Source of the DNA: Channallabes apus
Lineage: Eukaryota; Chordata; Actinopteri; Siluriformes; Clariidae
Reading direction: 5' to 3'
Assembly: GCA_030522415.1 (NCBI GenBank)
Contig: CM060105.1
Coordinates: 11,217,706 to 11,281,705 of the forward strand
DNA: 64,000 nucleotides
In this document: piece after piece, positions 23,989 to 34,955 of the stretch
Numbering within the stretch: position 1 is the stretch's first letter
Layout: each line of letters starts with the position of its first letter
The notes under the pieces: generated by a model
Database searches by the model: none
What the model saw: only the letters and a program-made list of their open reading frames with translations
What the model was told of the DNA's origin: nothing
Program-made: the position numbers and the translations under genes

Positions 23989-24640
23989 CTGTACACACAT
24001 ACACAATCTCTCCCACTTACTGTATAACTTAATTATTTATATATTTTCAAATAAAATTGCATGCTTTAAATACCACCATATGAACTTATGCTTTTTTTTC
24101 ATTCTACCCAACAACAACTGAAATATATTAAAGCAACAACAAAAAAAGACATTAACCCTAAATTATCAATGATTAACTGCATAACCAATCACCTGACAAA
24201 AAGATTTTCTACTAAGCTAAAAAGCTACTTACAAAGAGCTACTTACATTTAAGTTAAGCCTTTGTCAGTATACATCACTGCATAGTGAAATAATTTGGTT
24301 TTATCAAATTATTCACAAAAATCTTCACATATCCCAGTATAGATGGGGTCAGAGCAGGGTCAACTGCTCATATCACACAGTTTATTAAAAAAAAGAATAC
24401 ATAACCTGTATAATCTATAAATTCTCTTTATGTAAATTTTTGTCGTCATGTTCCAGGTCTACCTTGGGGTGGGAGAACTTTCTGCTTCATAATGGGGGAT
24501 CAGAATCAGAACTGTCTGCTCTGTTCTCACACTTTTTCTGTGTCTTGTTTGGTAAACACACCATGCCTGTCTCTGAGCTCTCCTCTTCCTCTCACTCATA
24601 TCTCCTACTCTTTTCTGTTGTAGGTTAGGACATCATTCAG
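23464..24640 (+). other. Gene-free stretch
   Basis: No coding region or named repeat was recognised. It contains a CT tract at about 23940-23979 and AT-rich sequence with short open frames that show no family resemblance. Confidence 0.4.
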
Positions 24641-24649
24641 CATAATACA

Positions 24650-25720
24650 TGGCGACAGACTAGCAAATGTGCAAAACTGTTTCAGTACATGGAAGACCAA
24701 GCAACCTGGATTAAAAGACAAGGCTTTGGAGTTTTTGAAAGGAAAAAACATGAACAAGAAAGACAGAAGCAATTACTGATGGCCACCACATCAACAAATG
24801 CGAGTGCACTGAGAGCATCATACCTAGTGGCTATCCGCATTGTTAAGACGAAGAAACCTTTTACTATCGGTGATGAATTGATCCTCCCCGCCGCTAAGGA
24901 CCTTTGCCGTGGACTTTTAGGAGAGGATGCAGTTTATAAGATAGCACAGGCTCCTCTTTTGGCAAGCACCATCACTAGACGAACTGAGGATATAGCAGAG
25001 GACACTGAGACACAGTTGCTTAACAAGTCACCGTGATACACAATGTGTATATAGAATGTGTTCTATCTATATCTATCTATCAGGAGGATGTGCACGAGGA
25101 CATGTTATGTGCACTGTGGCTGCCAAGCAACGTCACAGGCACAGAACTATTCAAATCCCTGAATGATTACATTTCAGGAAGACTGAATTGGTCCGTTTGT
25201 CAGCATATGCACAGACGGAGCTGCTGCCATGATTGGACAGATTTCTGGTTTAATTGCTTGGGTTAAGGAAGCTGTACCTGAATGTCAGTCTATGCACCGT
25301 CTTCACAGGGAAATTCTAGCTAGCCGAAAAATGCTACAATCTGTCACTTCAGGGGAAAATGTACCTTCAAGTTGGAAGATAAAGTAGCTGCATTCAAAGC
25401 CAAACTAGAATTGTGGGGACACTGAGTAAACAGAAGGATATTTGACATGTTTTAAACATTAGCAGGGTTTTGGAAGAGACTGAACCTAACTTAAAATTCT
25501 CCCCGCTTGTACAGGATCACCTGTCTCTGCTTTTAAGAGTTCGAGCGGTACTTCCCGAACTGCAGATCTCCGTAAATGGATCTGCAACCCACTCATGAAC
25601 AAACCATTGAATTGATTTTTTTTTTAACCAAACCATGAATTGAGCCTCTCTGTGCTAGAAGAAGGGGAACTGCTGGAGATCGCAAATGATGGTGACCTTA
25701 AAAGTACAGAGATCGAAAGT
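24650..25720 (+). pseudogene. ZBED5/SCAND3-like hAT transposase pseudogene
   Basis: Several short frames together follow the order of this protein family. 24689-25036 contains ALRASYLVAIRIVKTKKPFT and LILPAAKDLCRGLLGEDAVY. 25080-25266 contains EDVHEDMLCALWLP and ELFKSLNDYISGRLNWS. Later pieces read VAAFKAKLELWG and GNCWRSQM. The stretch with the catalytic residues is missing or shifted, and at least five frame breaks are present. Host genes of this family exist in vertebrates, but the decay and the 3' end debris indicate a dead transposon copy. Confidence 0.78.
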
Positions 25721-25837
25721 TTGGGCACCCCAAGTAAAAATGTCTATTAATGTGCATAAAAAAGCCAAGAAAAGATGGAAACATCCCCAAAAGCCATTAA
25801 AATGCAAATGAGACATTGAGACAAGTTGGAATAGGCG

Positions 25838-25890
25838 GAGCGTTGGTGTCGTGGTTAGCACTGTCGCCTTGCACCTCCAGAGTCTGAGTC
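25838..25890 (+). repeat. SINE head fragment
   Basis: TGTCGTGGTTAGCACTGTCG followed by CCTTGCACCTCCAGAGTCTG matches the tRNA-like head of a second fish SINE type (normally GGTTAGCACTGTCGCCTC). The body is missing. Confidence 0.5.
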
Positions 25891-26205
25891 AAAAATACCT
25901 TTTGCTTCTGTTTACAACATTGTATCTTTTGTGAAGTGGGATTTTCTGCAGTGACGGCAACCAAAACCAAATTACAGAATAGACTGGACATAAGTAACAC
26001 ACTGCGGGTGTCATTGTCTCCCATTAACTCCAGATGGGACTGGCTCGTTGAACGGGAAACAAGATCAGGGCTCCCATTAATTCATTGAATTGGTGAGTTG
26101 TATTTTTAAGCACTTTGTTTTTAGCTGTTTTTATGCCGATATGTGAAAATATTGTTTTACATGAAACTGGTCCATGATGCAAAAAGTTTAGGGACCACTG
26201 ATTTA

Positions 26206-27485
26206 GATAACTATGACCCTACATCCAGGTCTGCGTCTCTCCTCTTCCTGTATAATCATTGCTTTTCACCAGCACTATATTTTTCCATACCTAAGGAAAC
26301 GTAAAACAGCATAAATAACAATAACAGTAAATCAAACTTAAATGTTTTTCCTCCTCTAATGTGATAGATCTGTTATATGCCTCATTTATACAGCGACTGT
26401 TACTGGTGTTACCTCTCCTGGACAGAATCACCAATGACAATTTAGAGAAAAATCTAGTTTTTTTTTACAAAATAGCTTCCATGTGTAGGACCAGATGGTT
26501 TTCAGTTATGACAAATCCAAATAATTATTCGATCAGGGTTTTTATGTCCAATTGACAGATATAATAATAAAACGAGTAATGCTAATGACAGACTTAAGTG
26601 TTGCATAAAATTGCCAAATCAATTTACATTTCTAAAAATAAATGAAAGGCATCTGACATACCTTTTCAATTGTCCAGTGCTCTTTATCTAATGATGTCTG
26701 ACTCAGGAAACTATTTCATATTGTAAAATTTAAAAATAAATCTTTTTGTGTAACAGTAACACCAGTGACATTTTGCGGTGACTGACATTTATTTCATACT
26801 AGTGTTGACGAGAAATAAGTTTGTAGAAATAGTTAAAAGATTAAAGCTAAAAATAATCTGAGCAGCTTTAATGTAATCAGTGATATTATTTCAGGTTGAA
26901 GCCCACGTACATATCTGTCTGTCTGACTTTCTGTACAGCAGAACTCTCTTTCTGACTTATTAATACAAAGAAATAGGGCTGCACGATTAATGGGGGAAAA
27001 AAATAACAATGTCAAATTCATACATGAATGTGATCTCATTTCTAAATGAGATTCACTTTCATGTATTTTCCTGCATTCAGATCATTTTGCGTTCACGCGT
27101 TATTGGTCACACTCGCACAATAACAAAACAATATTATCAGAATCATCAGAATAAGCTTTATTCTTTATTATTTCACTAATCAATCATAAATCTCCTTCAC
27201 TCCTCTCCTCTCCTTCATTATCCGAGTTCCGCTATCACTCACGTGACGTGTAACAAGCAGGCAGATCACAATCAATCACAGTCAGTCAGTACTGGATGGA
27301 TTTGTAGCGGTAAGAGTCAAATATACATTTATTTAAAATGTACTTGACTGATACAGTACTCAAAATAAAGCATGCAGTATATACTACAGTAAAGGAGATG
27401 GCACTGACCCCATACCAGGTATGATCAGCAGATCCTCACAAAAATCTGCAAACTAGTAAAAAAAAAAAAAAAAAAAACTAAACTA
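26206..27485 (+). other. AT-rich gene-free stretch
   Basis: No coding region was recognised. At about 26966 the sequence AGGGCTGCACGATTAAT resembles the start of a common fish non-coding DNA repeat. An A-tract lies at 27458-27477. Confidence 0.4.
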
Positions 27486-27617
27486 CAGTGCTTTGAGATT
27501 CTGGTCCATGATGACCTGATCACATCACACAGTTCCTGTAGGTTCTTCAGGTGCTCCTTCGTGCTGTGAATCTCCTGTTGTTCCTCACCCCAAAGGTGTT
27601 CTACTGGATTCAGATCC
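27486..27617 (-). pseudogene. Second Tc1/mariner-type transposase relic
   Basis: On the minus strand the stretch reads DLNPVEHLWGEEQQEIH, KEHLKNLQELCDVIRSSWT and ISKHC, the end of a Tc1/mariner transposase beside its last catalytic residue. It begins abruptly at the L2 LINE 3' end, so the LINE probably inserted into it. Confidence 0.65.
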
Positions 27618-28379
27618 TGTAATTCAATTCAATTCAATTCAATTTTATTTATATAGCGCTTTTAACAATGGTCATTGTCTCAAAGCAGCTTCACAAAAAT
27701 TAAAGAAATAAAAAAAAAAAAAATAATAATAATAATAATAATAAATAAATAAATAAAATAATAATAGAAAATAAATAAATAAAAACAAATAATAATAATA
27801 ATAATAATAATTATAGAAAAGAAAATAATTGGAAGTGTGGATGTGTGAGAAAAATGTGCAGATAATAATGAGACGAATGAATGAAATTTCTCTGATGAGC
27901 AAGCCAAGGGTGACGGCGACGTTGGCAAGGAAAAACTCCCTGAGATGGCATTAGGAAGAAACCTTGAGAGGAACCAGACTCAACAGGGAACCCATCCTCA
28001 TTTGGGCGATAACAGATAGAAATGATATAACATCTTGTGTGTTGTGCAGGTGAAAATTCAATATGACAGAAATTATTTAAATTGACATGAAGACCAGTTC
28101 GGCATAGGGACGAGTCAGTAGGTGCAGAGGGCAGATGAGGTCTGGATCACTGGAAGGACAGGAGCAGCATGTGTAACTCCAACCATCATAAAGCTGAATC
28201 CAGCTGGAGCTGGTCCTTCTCTGGATGCCTCAGGAACCTCGCAGGGTCGGCCTTTGTCTACTGAAGCTGGCAAAATCTCCCGATGCCTCGGGATGGGTAG
28301 AGAAATACAGAACAGATGAGGAGAATTAGCGTAGTTGCCATTCGGTATAGGTGTACTGGAGTATGAGTACTGGGATGAG
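27618..28379 (-). repeat. L2 LINE 3' UTR and tail
   Basis: Includes the block GGCAAGGAAAAACTCCCTGA and AACCTTGAGAGGAACCAGAC known as a frequent repeat in fish genomes, an internal AATAAT/AAAT-rich microsatellite (about 27715-27812), then TATATAGCGCTTTTAAC and the tandem AATTC tail at 27618-27650. Confidence 0.75.
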
Positions 28380-29035
28380 TTATGTGTATGCCAGATTAAG
28401 AAGATGCGTCTTGAGTCTACTTTTGAACTGAGAAACCTTGTCTGCTCCCCGAACACTGTCTGGAAGGCTATTCCAAAGCTTTGGAGCTAAATATGAAAAA
28501 GCCCTACCCCCTTTTGTAGATTTTGAAATTCTGGGAACTACCAGAAGTCCGGAGCTTTGTGATCTTAAGGCGCGTGGTGGATTGTAGCGCATCAGAAGAC
28601 TGGTTAGGTATGTGGGAGCTAAACCATTTAAGGCCTTGTATGTAAGTAATACTATTTTGTAATTTATTCTAAACTGAACAAGTAGCCAGTGCAGGGATGA
28701 TAATATTGGGGTTATATGATCATATTTTCTGGATCTAGTGAGAACCCTGGCAGCTGCATTTTGGATTAACTGAAGCTTGTTTATTGAGGATGCAGGACAA
28801 CCACCTAGTAATGCATTACAATAGTCCAGTCTGGAGGTCATGAATGCATGAACTAGTTTTTCTGCATCAGATACGGATAAGATGTTCCTAAGTTTAGCAA
28901 TATTTCGAAGATGGAAAAGGCTGTTTTTGTGATATTTGAAATGTGATTTTCAAAAGACAAGTTACTGTCTAATATTACTCCCAGATCTTTTACTGCTGAG
29001 CTGGTAATAACAGTACATCCTTCTAAGCGCAAGCT
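28380..29035 (-). pseudogene. L2 LINE ORF2, C-terminal part
   Basis: Resumes after Gypsy-2 with KDLGVILDSNLSFENHIS, then a one-base frameshift near 28920, then the standard L2 end: TSRLDYCNALLGGCPASS, APKLWNSLPDSVR and FKSRLKTHLLNLAYT. The stop is at 28380. Confidence 0.85.
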
Positions 29036-29750
29036 TGTAGCACAGCCACACAAAAGGGGCGTTTTCATACGCAGGGAATTGGTTGTGGAGCTAATGCTGC
29101 TCACCTGTGGCCGAAGGCGTGCCCTGGCGGTTTCTGTTTCCCCATTGACAGTGGTTTGGTCACCGGGCAAGTTCCCGCGCATGCGCGATCGCAACGCATG
29201 GGAACCTGGAAGTGACGTGGGTCACATGATCCGGCATAAAGCCGGAACCTGCAAGGAAGCCGGCACGGAGAGATGAAGACAGCGCGCTGCATTTTGTTTG
29301 AGGCTGTGAGACTGCTTGCGGATTATACTTTGATAATTTCATTCAGTACCCAGCTCATTCCGTTTATCGATCTCCCAGACCTACCATCGTCATTTGGTGA
29401 GATCGATCCATCTCTCCAACTCACCATTTCACCCCAATTGCCGTTTTTTCAGACACTGGACTTTCATACACACACACACACACCCGCATACATCGCACAC
29501 CCACTTTTTTCTATTTGTATTATATTTGTATTATATTTGTATATATTGGTTTGTGGTGCACCGTGTTTGTTTATTTCTTTATTCCGTCTGTATAATACAC
29601 TTGGTTTAATTTATTATAATTGTTTTGTGTCGCGTCGTGTTTTGTCCAGCTGCGATTGCGCAATACTGGAAGTATTGTTGTCAAACCCCTGTTTAGATTC
29701 CCGAATCCGTTTTTTTGTAACCAAGCGGTTTTATAAATCCAAGCGTTACA
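29036..29750 (+). repeat. Gypsy-2 5' LTR
   Basis: 715 bp, TG...CA ends, directly followed by TAGTGGTGGCCCATACGGGG, the likely primer-binding region (TGGTGGCCC). It contains a CA tract at about 29467-29482. Open frames in it are repeated in the 3' LTR and are not genes. Confidence 0.85.
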
Positions 29751-29820
29751 TAGTGGTGGCCCATACGGGGAATCTGTATTTTGGGATATTTTCCGGTTTT
29801 GTGTAAAAAGGCTGAACAAA

Positions 29821-32025
29821 ATGGACGCTAATGTTAACATCGCTAATGCTAGTGCTAAAGCTAATGCTAAGGCTAATGCTAGTAGTGCTGCTAAGGCCGT
29901 CTGTGTAGTGGATAATAACATGCCGGTAGAAGTAGAGGATGCATTTAATACACGCCGTAACCCTACAACTGAATTAACTGCATTGATTAGTTCACTATAT
30001 ATATCAGATAGCCATGATAATGACAATAATGATGATGATTTTATTGTTCATGGGTCTGATATTGGGGTAGTGCACACACTAGAGACTGAACTGTATCAAT
30101 GTAAGATGGACTTGGGGGCGCTTACTGATAAAGTGAGCTCCATAGAGCAGGATTATAGACAATCCCTAGACAGCAGTCTCAACCGGGAAATCAGTTTTCG
30201 TGACGCAGTGGACGCGAGCTTGGAAGGGCTGCAGCGCTACTGCCAGGAGGCTCTCGAAATAATGGAGAGAGCCATCGTTGACTGTTTTCTGCGACGGGAC
30301 GTCATCTGGGAAAACCGGATGAAGAGACTGCGTCTCACTAGTATGCCCACCACACACAGGTTACAGGCCTGCACCCCTGCATGCCCTCCAGCTCCTGCTC
30401 AACATCTGCCCAGCACTCCAACCACTACAGCGACGGCCAAGGTAAAGCCACCAAGCACGCAGGTCGGCAACGACGTTCCTCCTGGTGTTCCACCACACTC
30501 CTCGGCTCTGCTCTCCTCCCCACTTTCTTCTTCTTCTTCTCTGCATGCTCATCCATCCATCTGTGTGGAGTTCCCAGCCTTCTGCGACGCATCAGAGACA
30601 GCTGAGGTGAGGAACTTCATCGAGCAAGCAGAGAAATACCTGGAGATCAGACCCCTGACCCGACCAGATCTACTGGGAACCCTCGGCTCAGTTCTCCGAG
30701 GGCCGGCTCTCAGTTGGTGGAAGACGGAGAAAGGCAAGGTAAAGGACTGGCAATCTTTTAAACAGGCGTTCACGGCAGCATTCATACTGGATGACGACCT
30801 CGACGAAGAGGAAGACAACCTGAGGTCTCCGGTACAGCGGCCACAGCAACGCCTGGGAGACTCCGCCAATGATCACCCCGCCCTCTGTCTCATGGGGATC
30901 CCTGATATCTTAGAGGAAGAACCAGTGAGGCGAACCAGGGAGAACAGCAACGTGAGAGTGGCATTAAGAGGAGCGGCGAGCACCATGGAACAACAGGTGG
31001 AGAGTGGCGCTAGGGGAGAGAATGATCGTGAGGACCACTTTAATCCGGGTCCAGACGCCATACCCCGAGCATGCCCGCCGCTGAAAGGAGCTGACACCCC
31101 ACGTCTACCCACCACGTCCACTAATGAGGCCTCCGACTTACCGAGCGACCTGTGTGAGATCATCAAAGCCCAACAGAAGGACCCAACGATCACGAAGCTG
31201 CTCTCCAAAGATCATCAAAGAGGCATACAAGATCAAAGGGTCACCTTCGAAGGTCGTCAGGGCGTGCTATATCGCCGGGTACCGGTAAGAAAAGGAGAGA
31301 AATTTCAGCTAGTAGTCCCCCAGTCGCTAATAAGAGAGTTCCTTCAATACTATCACGACAATCCATTGGGAGGACACTGGGGACAACTGAAAACCCTGCT
31401 GAGGTTATTAGAGGTGGCGTGGTCGCCGACGGTGCGGAAAGACGTCTGGCGTTATACCAGAGCTTGCAGCATGTGCCACCGACACAAGACAGGACATCCG
31501 TCATCACCCCGACAAAGACTTATCCAGGAGGATGTGCAACAAAGAGCACAACAACTAGAAGCCACACAAGCCAGATATCACAATACCCGGAGGAAAGCAG
31601 CGCACTTTCAACCGGGAGAACTGGTGTGGAGAAAAGCTCAACCACACTCCTCCACAACAAAAAAATATTCTGCAAGGCGAGCGCCCCAGTGGCAGGGTCC
31701 AGCAGAGATAAAACCCAGAAAAAGACCGAAAAAATACACAAGGTCTTGGGGATACCCACAAAAAGCCGATCGGTATGGTGTGGCGAATTTAAAGTGCTTG
31801 TGCGGACGTTCTCCTCAGACGCCGGAGGCTTGGGGGGGGGGTCTATGTAGCACAGCCACACAAAAGGGGCGTTTTCATACGCAGGGAATTGGTTGTGGAG
31901 CTAATGCTGCTCACCTGTGGCCGAAGGCGTGCCCTGGCGGTTTCTGTTTCCCCATTGACAGTGGTTTGGTCACCGGGCAAGTTCCCGCGCATGCGCGATC
32001 GCAACGCATGGGAACCTGGAAGTGA
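29821..32025 (+). CDS. Gypsy-2 gag-integrase remnant, single open frame
   Basis: 734 codons open without a break. Residues 1-30 are an Ala/Asn/Lys repeat (ANASAKANAKANASSAAKA). About 60-190 is predicted helical. About 250-330 is a gag capsid-like segment (NFIEQAEKYLEIRPL, LRGPALSWWKTEKGKVKDW). About 460-560 is the integrase zinc-binding domain (HDNPLGGHWGQLKTLL, then CSMCHRHK). About 575-640 is the integrase C-terminal tail (ARYHNTRRKAAHFQPGELVW, QWQGPAEI). All enzymatic domains are deleted, yet the frame is intact. The last 60 residues are LTR-encoded. It may be translated but cannot support transposition on its own. Confidence 0.75.
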   Translation: MDANVNIANASAKANAKANASSAAKAVCVVDNNMPVEVEDAFNTRRNPTTELTALISSLYISDSHDNDNNDDDFIVHGSDIGVVHTLETELYQCKMDLGALTDKVSSIEQDYRQSLDSSLNREISFRDAVDASLEGLQRYCQEALEIMERAIVDCFLRRDVIWENRMKRLRLTSMPTTHRLQACTPACPPAPAQHLPSTPTTTATAKVKPPSTQVGNDVPPGVPPHSSALLSSPLSSSSSLHAHPSICVEFPAFCDASETAEVRNFIEQAEKYLEIRPLTRPDLLGTLGSVLRGPALSWWKTEKGKVKDWQSFKQAFTAAFILDDDLDEEEDNLRSPVQRPQQRLGDSANDHPALCLMGIPDILEEEPVRRTRENSNVRVALRGAASTMEQQVESGARGENDREDHFNPGPDAIPRACPPLKGADTPRLPTTSTNEASDLPSDLCEIIKAQQKDPTITKLLSKDHQRGIQDQRVTFEGRQGVLYRRVPVRKGEKFQLVVPQSLIREFLQYYHDNPLGGHWGQLKTLLRLLEVAWSPTVRKDVWRYTRACSMCHRHKTGHPSSPRQRLIQEDVQQRAQQLEATQARYHNTRRKAAHFQPGELVWRKAQPHSSTTKKYSARRAPQWQGPAEIKPRKRPKKYTRSWGYPQKADRYGVANLKCLCGRSPQTPEAWGGGLCSTATQKGRFHTQGIGCGANAAHLWPKACPGGFCFPIDSGLVTGQVPAHARSQRMGTWK

Positions 32026-32551
32026 CGTGGGTCACATGATCCAGCATAAAGCCGGAACCTGCAAGGAAGCCGGCACGGAGAGATGAAGACAGCGCGCTGC
32101 ATTTTGTTTGAGGCTGTGAGACTGCTTGCGGATTATACTTTGATAATTTCATTCAGTATCCAGCTCATTCCGTTTATCGATCTCCCAGACCTACCATCGT
32201 CATTTGGTGAGATCGATCCATCTCTCCAACTCACCATTTCACCCCAATTGCCGTTTTTTCAGACACTGGACTTTCATACACACACACACACACACCCGCA
32301 TACATCGCACACCCACTTTTTTCTATTTGTATTATATTTGTATATATTGGTTTGTGGTGCACCGTGTTTGTTTATTTCTTTATTCCGTCTGTATAATACA
32401 CTTGGTTTAATTTATTATAATTGTTTTGTGTCGCGTCGTGTTTTGTCCAGCTGCGATTGCGCAATACCGGAAGTATTGTTGTCAAACCCCTGTTTAGATT
32501 CCCGAATCCATTTTTTTGTAACCAAGCGGTTTTATAAATCCAAGCGTTACA
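31846..32551 (+). repeat. Gypsy-2 3' LTR
   Basis: 706 bp, nearly identical to the 5' LTR. The gag-integrase frame runs through its first 180 bases and stops at 32023-32025. Confidence 0.87.
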
Positions 32552-33149
32552 AGCTGAATTGTGAAAGCTGTTGTGTGCTGGTTTTTGGGCCAATAAGTAA
32601 TATCTCTGTCTTATCTGAATTTAATAAAAGAAAGTTATTGGTCATCCAATCTTTTATGTCCTGGACACACTCAGTTAATCTAGACAACTTAGGTATTTCG
32701 TCTGGTTTAGATGAGATATATAATTGGGTATCATCAGCATAACAATGGAAACTAATCCCATGTCTTCTAATGATGTTACCCAAGGGAAGCATGTATATTG
32801 AGAACAACAGAGGTCCTAAAACTGACCCTTGTTGGACCCCATATTTCACTGGCATTACACCAGACGGTTCTCCATTTAGACCTACAAAATGGTAGCGATC
32901 AGACAGGTAAGATCTAAACCATTTTAATGCCTGTCCCTGAATACCTATATAATTTTGTAAGCGATCTATGAGAATATTATGATCTATAGTGTCGAATGCA
33001 GCACTAAGATCAAGCAGGACTAGCAATGAGATGCAGCCTTGGTCTGAAGCTAAAAATAAGTCGTTTGTAATCTTAACTAGTGCAGTTTCTGTGCTATGAT
33101 GGGGCCTGAAACCTGACTGAAATTCTTCAAGGATGTTGTTATCCTGCAA
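32552..33149 (-). pseudogene. L2 LINE ORF2, RT core
   Basis: Continues the [18 protein letters not shown] (first catalytic Asp), [17 protein letters not shown] and CYADDTQLY (active-site DD). It is interrupted at 32552 by the 3' LTR of Gypsy-2; the L2 sequence resumes at 29035. Confidence 0.87.
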
Positions 33150-34859
33150 GAATGTGCAAATTTGAGCTGATACTACTTTTTCTAGTATTTTTTATATGAA
33201 CGGGAGGTTTGAAATCGGTCTGTAATTTGTTATTTCATTCGCGTCCAAATTAGATTTTTTAAGAAGCGGCTTAATAACTGCTAACTTGAAAGGTTTAGGG
33301 ACGTGACCTAGATGTAATGAAGAATTAATAATGTTTAGGAGTGGCTCTCCAACCGTAAGCATCACTTCTTTAAAAAATCTGGTTGGGATTGGGTCTAACA
33401 GGCACGTTGTTGATTTAGCCGAGGTGATGAGTTTATACAGCTCTTCCTGTCCTATACCTGTAAAGCAGTGAAAATCTAAATGTGAAGCTATAGGCTGAAC
33501 TGGATCGTGAGATACTATTAGAGGTTGAACCTCCATTATTTTCTTCCTGATATTATTGATTTTTTCATTAAAGAAGTCCATAAAGTCTTCACTTCTAAAC
33601 TGTGATGGGATACTCTCTGCGGGCGTCTTAGGTTTTGTTAGGCGAGCCACTGTACTAAATAAGAACCTGGGATTGTTTTGGTTTCTTGCTATCAGTTGGC
33701 TAAGATGCTCGGTCCTAGCAGTTTTTAGAGCCTGTCTATAGCTGCACATACTGTCTTTATACGCAATTCGAAAAACTTCTAATTTAGTTTTCCTCCATTT
33801 TCGCTCGAGGTTACGGGTTGCTCTCTTTAGGGCGCGAGTATGACTGTTGTACCACGGTGCAAATGTTTTATCTCTGACTTTTTTTAATCTGATGGGAGCA
33901 ACAGTGTCTAATGTACTGGTAAAAATAGTGCCCATGCTGCTAGTCACTTCATCTAGATCATCTGCATTTAGGGGTCTAATAAGAAATTGGGACAGATCCG
34001 GCAGATTACTTGTGAATCTGTCTTTAGTAGTGGGATTCATATTTCTAACAGATTGATAACGTGGGGAGACACAGCTAGTCTGTTCTACGGGTAGAGTATA
34101 TGTCAGGAGGTGATGATCTGTGATATCATCACTTTGAGGTATGATCTCTATATTAGAGACATCTATACCATGGGATATAATTAAATCTAGCGTATGATTA
34201 AAGCGGTGAGTTGCTCCAATTATATTTTGCTTAACCCCAAAGGAATTTAGTAAATCCATAAATGTGAGTGCTAAAGCGTCGTTAGCATCATCTACATGAA
34301 TGTTAAGGTCTCCTACTATCAACACTTGGTCAGAGTTAACCAATAGGTCTGATAGCAGATGTCCAAATTCTTTAAGAAAATCGCCATATGGCCCCGGGGG
34401 TCTGTACACGGTGGCCAGGGTAAAATATAGCAAGGGTTTATTATGCATTTCATTTAGTGCAACATTAATGATAAGCACTTCAAATGAATTAAACCTGGGC
34501 CTTAATTTCTGGGTAACAGTGAGTACATCATTGTAGATAGTGGTGACACCACCACCGCGACCAATTAGACGGGGCTCGTGCTTATAGAAATATCCTGACG
34601 GAGTAGACTCATTCAGACCAAAATATTCATTTGGTTTAAGCCAGGTTTCAGTGAGATAGAGTGCGTCAAGGCAATAATCTGAGATAATTTCATTAACAAT
34701 AAGTGCTTTAGGCGCAAGGGATCTAATGTTGAGTAGTCCAAACTTTAGAGGTGGATTTTGACTACTTATTTTGCCTTTTTCTGATTTTATGGTTATCAGA
34801 TTGTTTCGGGCAAATTTAACAAATTTATTCTTTTTTCTCAGTGTTCGGGGAACAGACAC
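33150..34859 (-). pseudogene. L2 LINE ORF2, first part: APE endonuclease and start of RT
   Basis: 555 codons are open before a stop at 33192-33194. The endonuclease shows LLNIRSLAPKALIVNEII, LYLTETWLKP, VYRPPGP, ILIVGDLN-type (VGDLNIHVDD) and SDDITDHHLLTY motifs with the catalytic Glu, Asp and His positions. A linker leads to RT motif NYRPISNLPFI, where one codon is a stop. The same frame continues beyond it. The start at 34859 (MSVPRTLRKK) is the first in-frame Met; ORF1 ends 96 bases upstream. Confidence 0.85.
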
Positions 34860-34955
34860 AGTTTCTATAGGACAAGCTATGTGTGTGCGTCTATCACTAC
34901 GGTGAGTTGTGATGTGTCTAATATGTTTGGAATCTACAGTATGACTTACCGCCAG

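Larger units (their letters stand above)
24640..26205 (+). mobile_element. hAT-type relic (ZBED5/SCAND3-like)
   Basis: Transposase debris at 24650-25720 is followed at 26160-26205 by CTGGTCCATGATGCAAAAAG and TTTAGGGACCACTG, a 3' end type seen in this hAT group. The left end was not found. A SINE head and other sequence (about 25838-26000) interrupt the 3' part. Confidence 0.6.
29036..32551 (+). mobile_element. Gypsy-2: internally deleted LTR retrotransposon within L2
   Basis: 5' LTR 29036-29750 and 3' LTR 31846-32551, both TGTAGCAC...GCGTTACA. Flanked by AGCT (29032-29035, 32552-32555), a 4-bp duplication. The LTRs differ by about four substitutions plus a CA-length change and one missing TTGTATTATA-type unit, so the insertion is young. 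Between them is one long open frame of gag plus integrase end. Protease, RT, RNase H and integrase core are missing. A G-rich tract (GGCTTGGGGGGGGGGTCTA) precedes the 3' LTR as a polypurine tract. Confidence 0.88.

Noticed and set aside
24650..25720. Host ZBED/SCAND-type gene
   Set aside because: At least five frame breaks, missing core and hAT-like 3' end indicate transposon debris.
25700..25860. Frame and repeat ends near GTTTGGGCACCCCA
   Set aside because: Resembles the end of a known fish DNA repeat type but no partner end was found.
29273..29806. 177-codon frame and its copy at 32083-32742
   Set aside because: Both lie in the two LTRs of Gypsy-2; repeated LTR sequence with no protein family resemblance.
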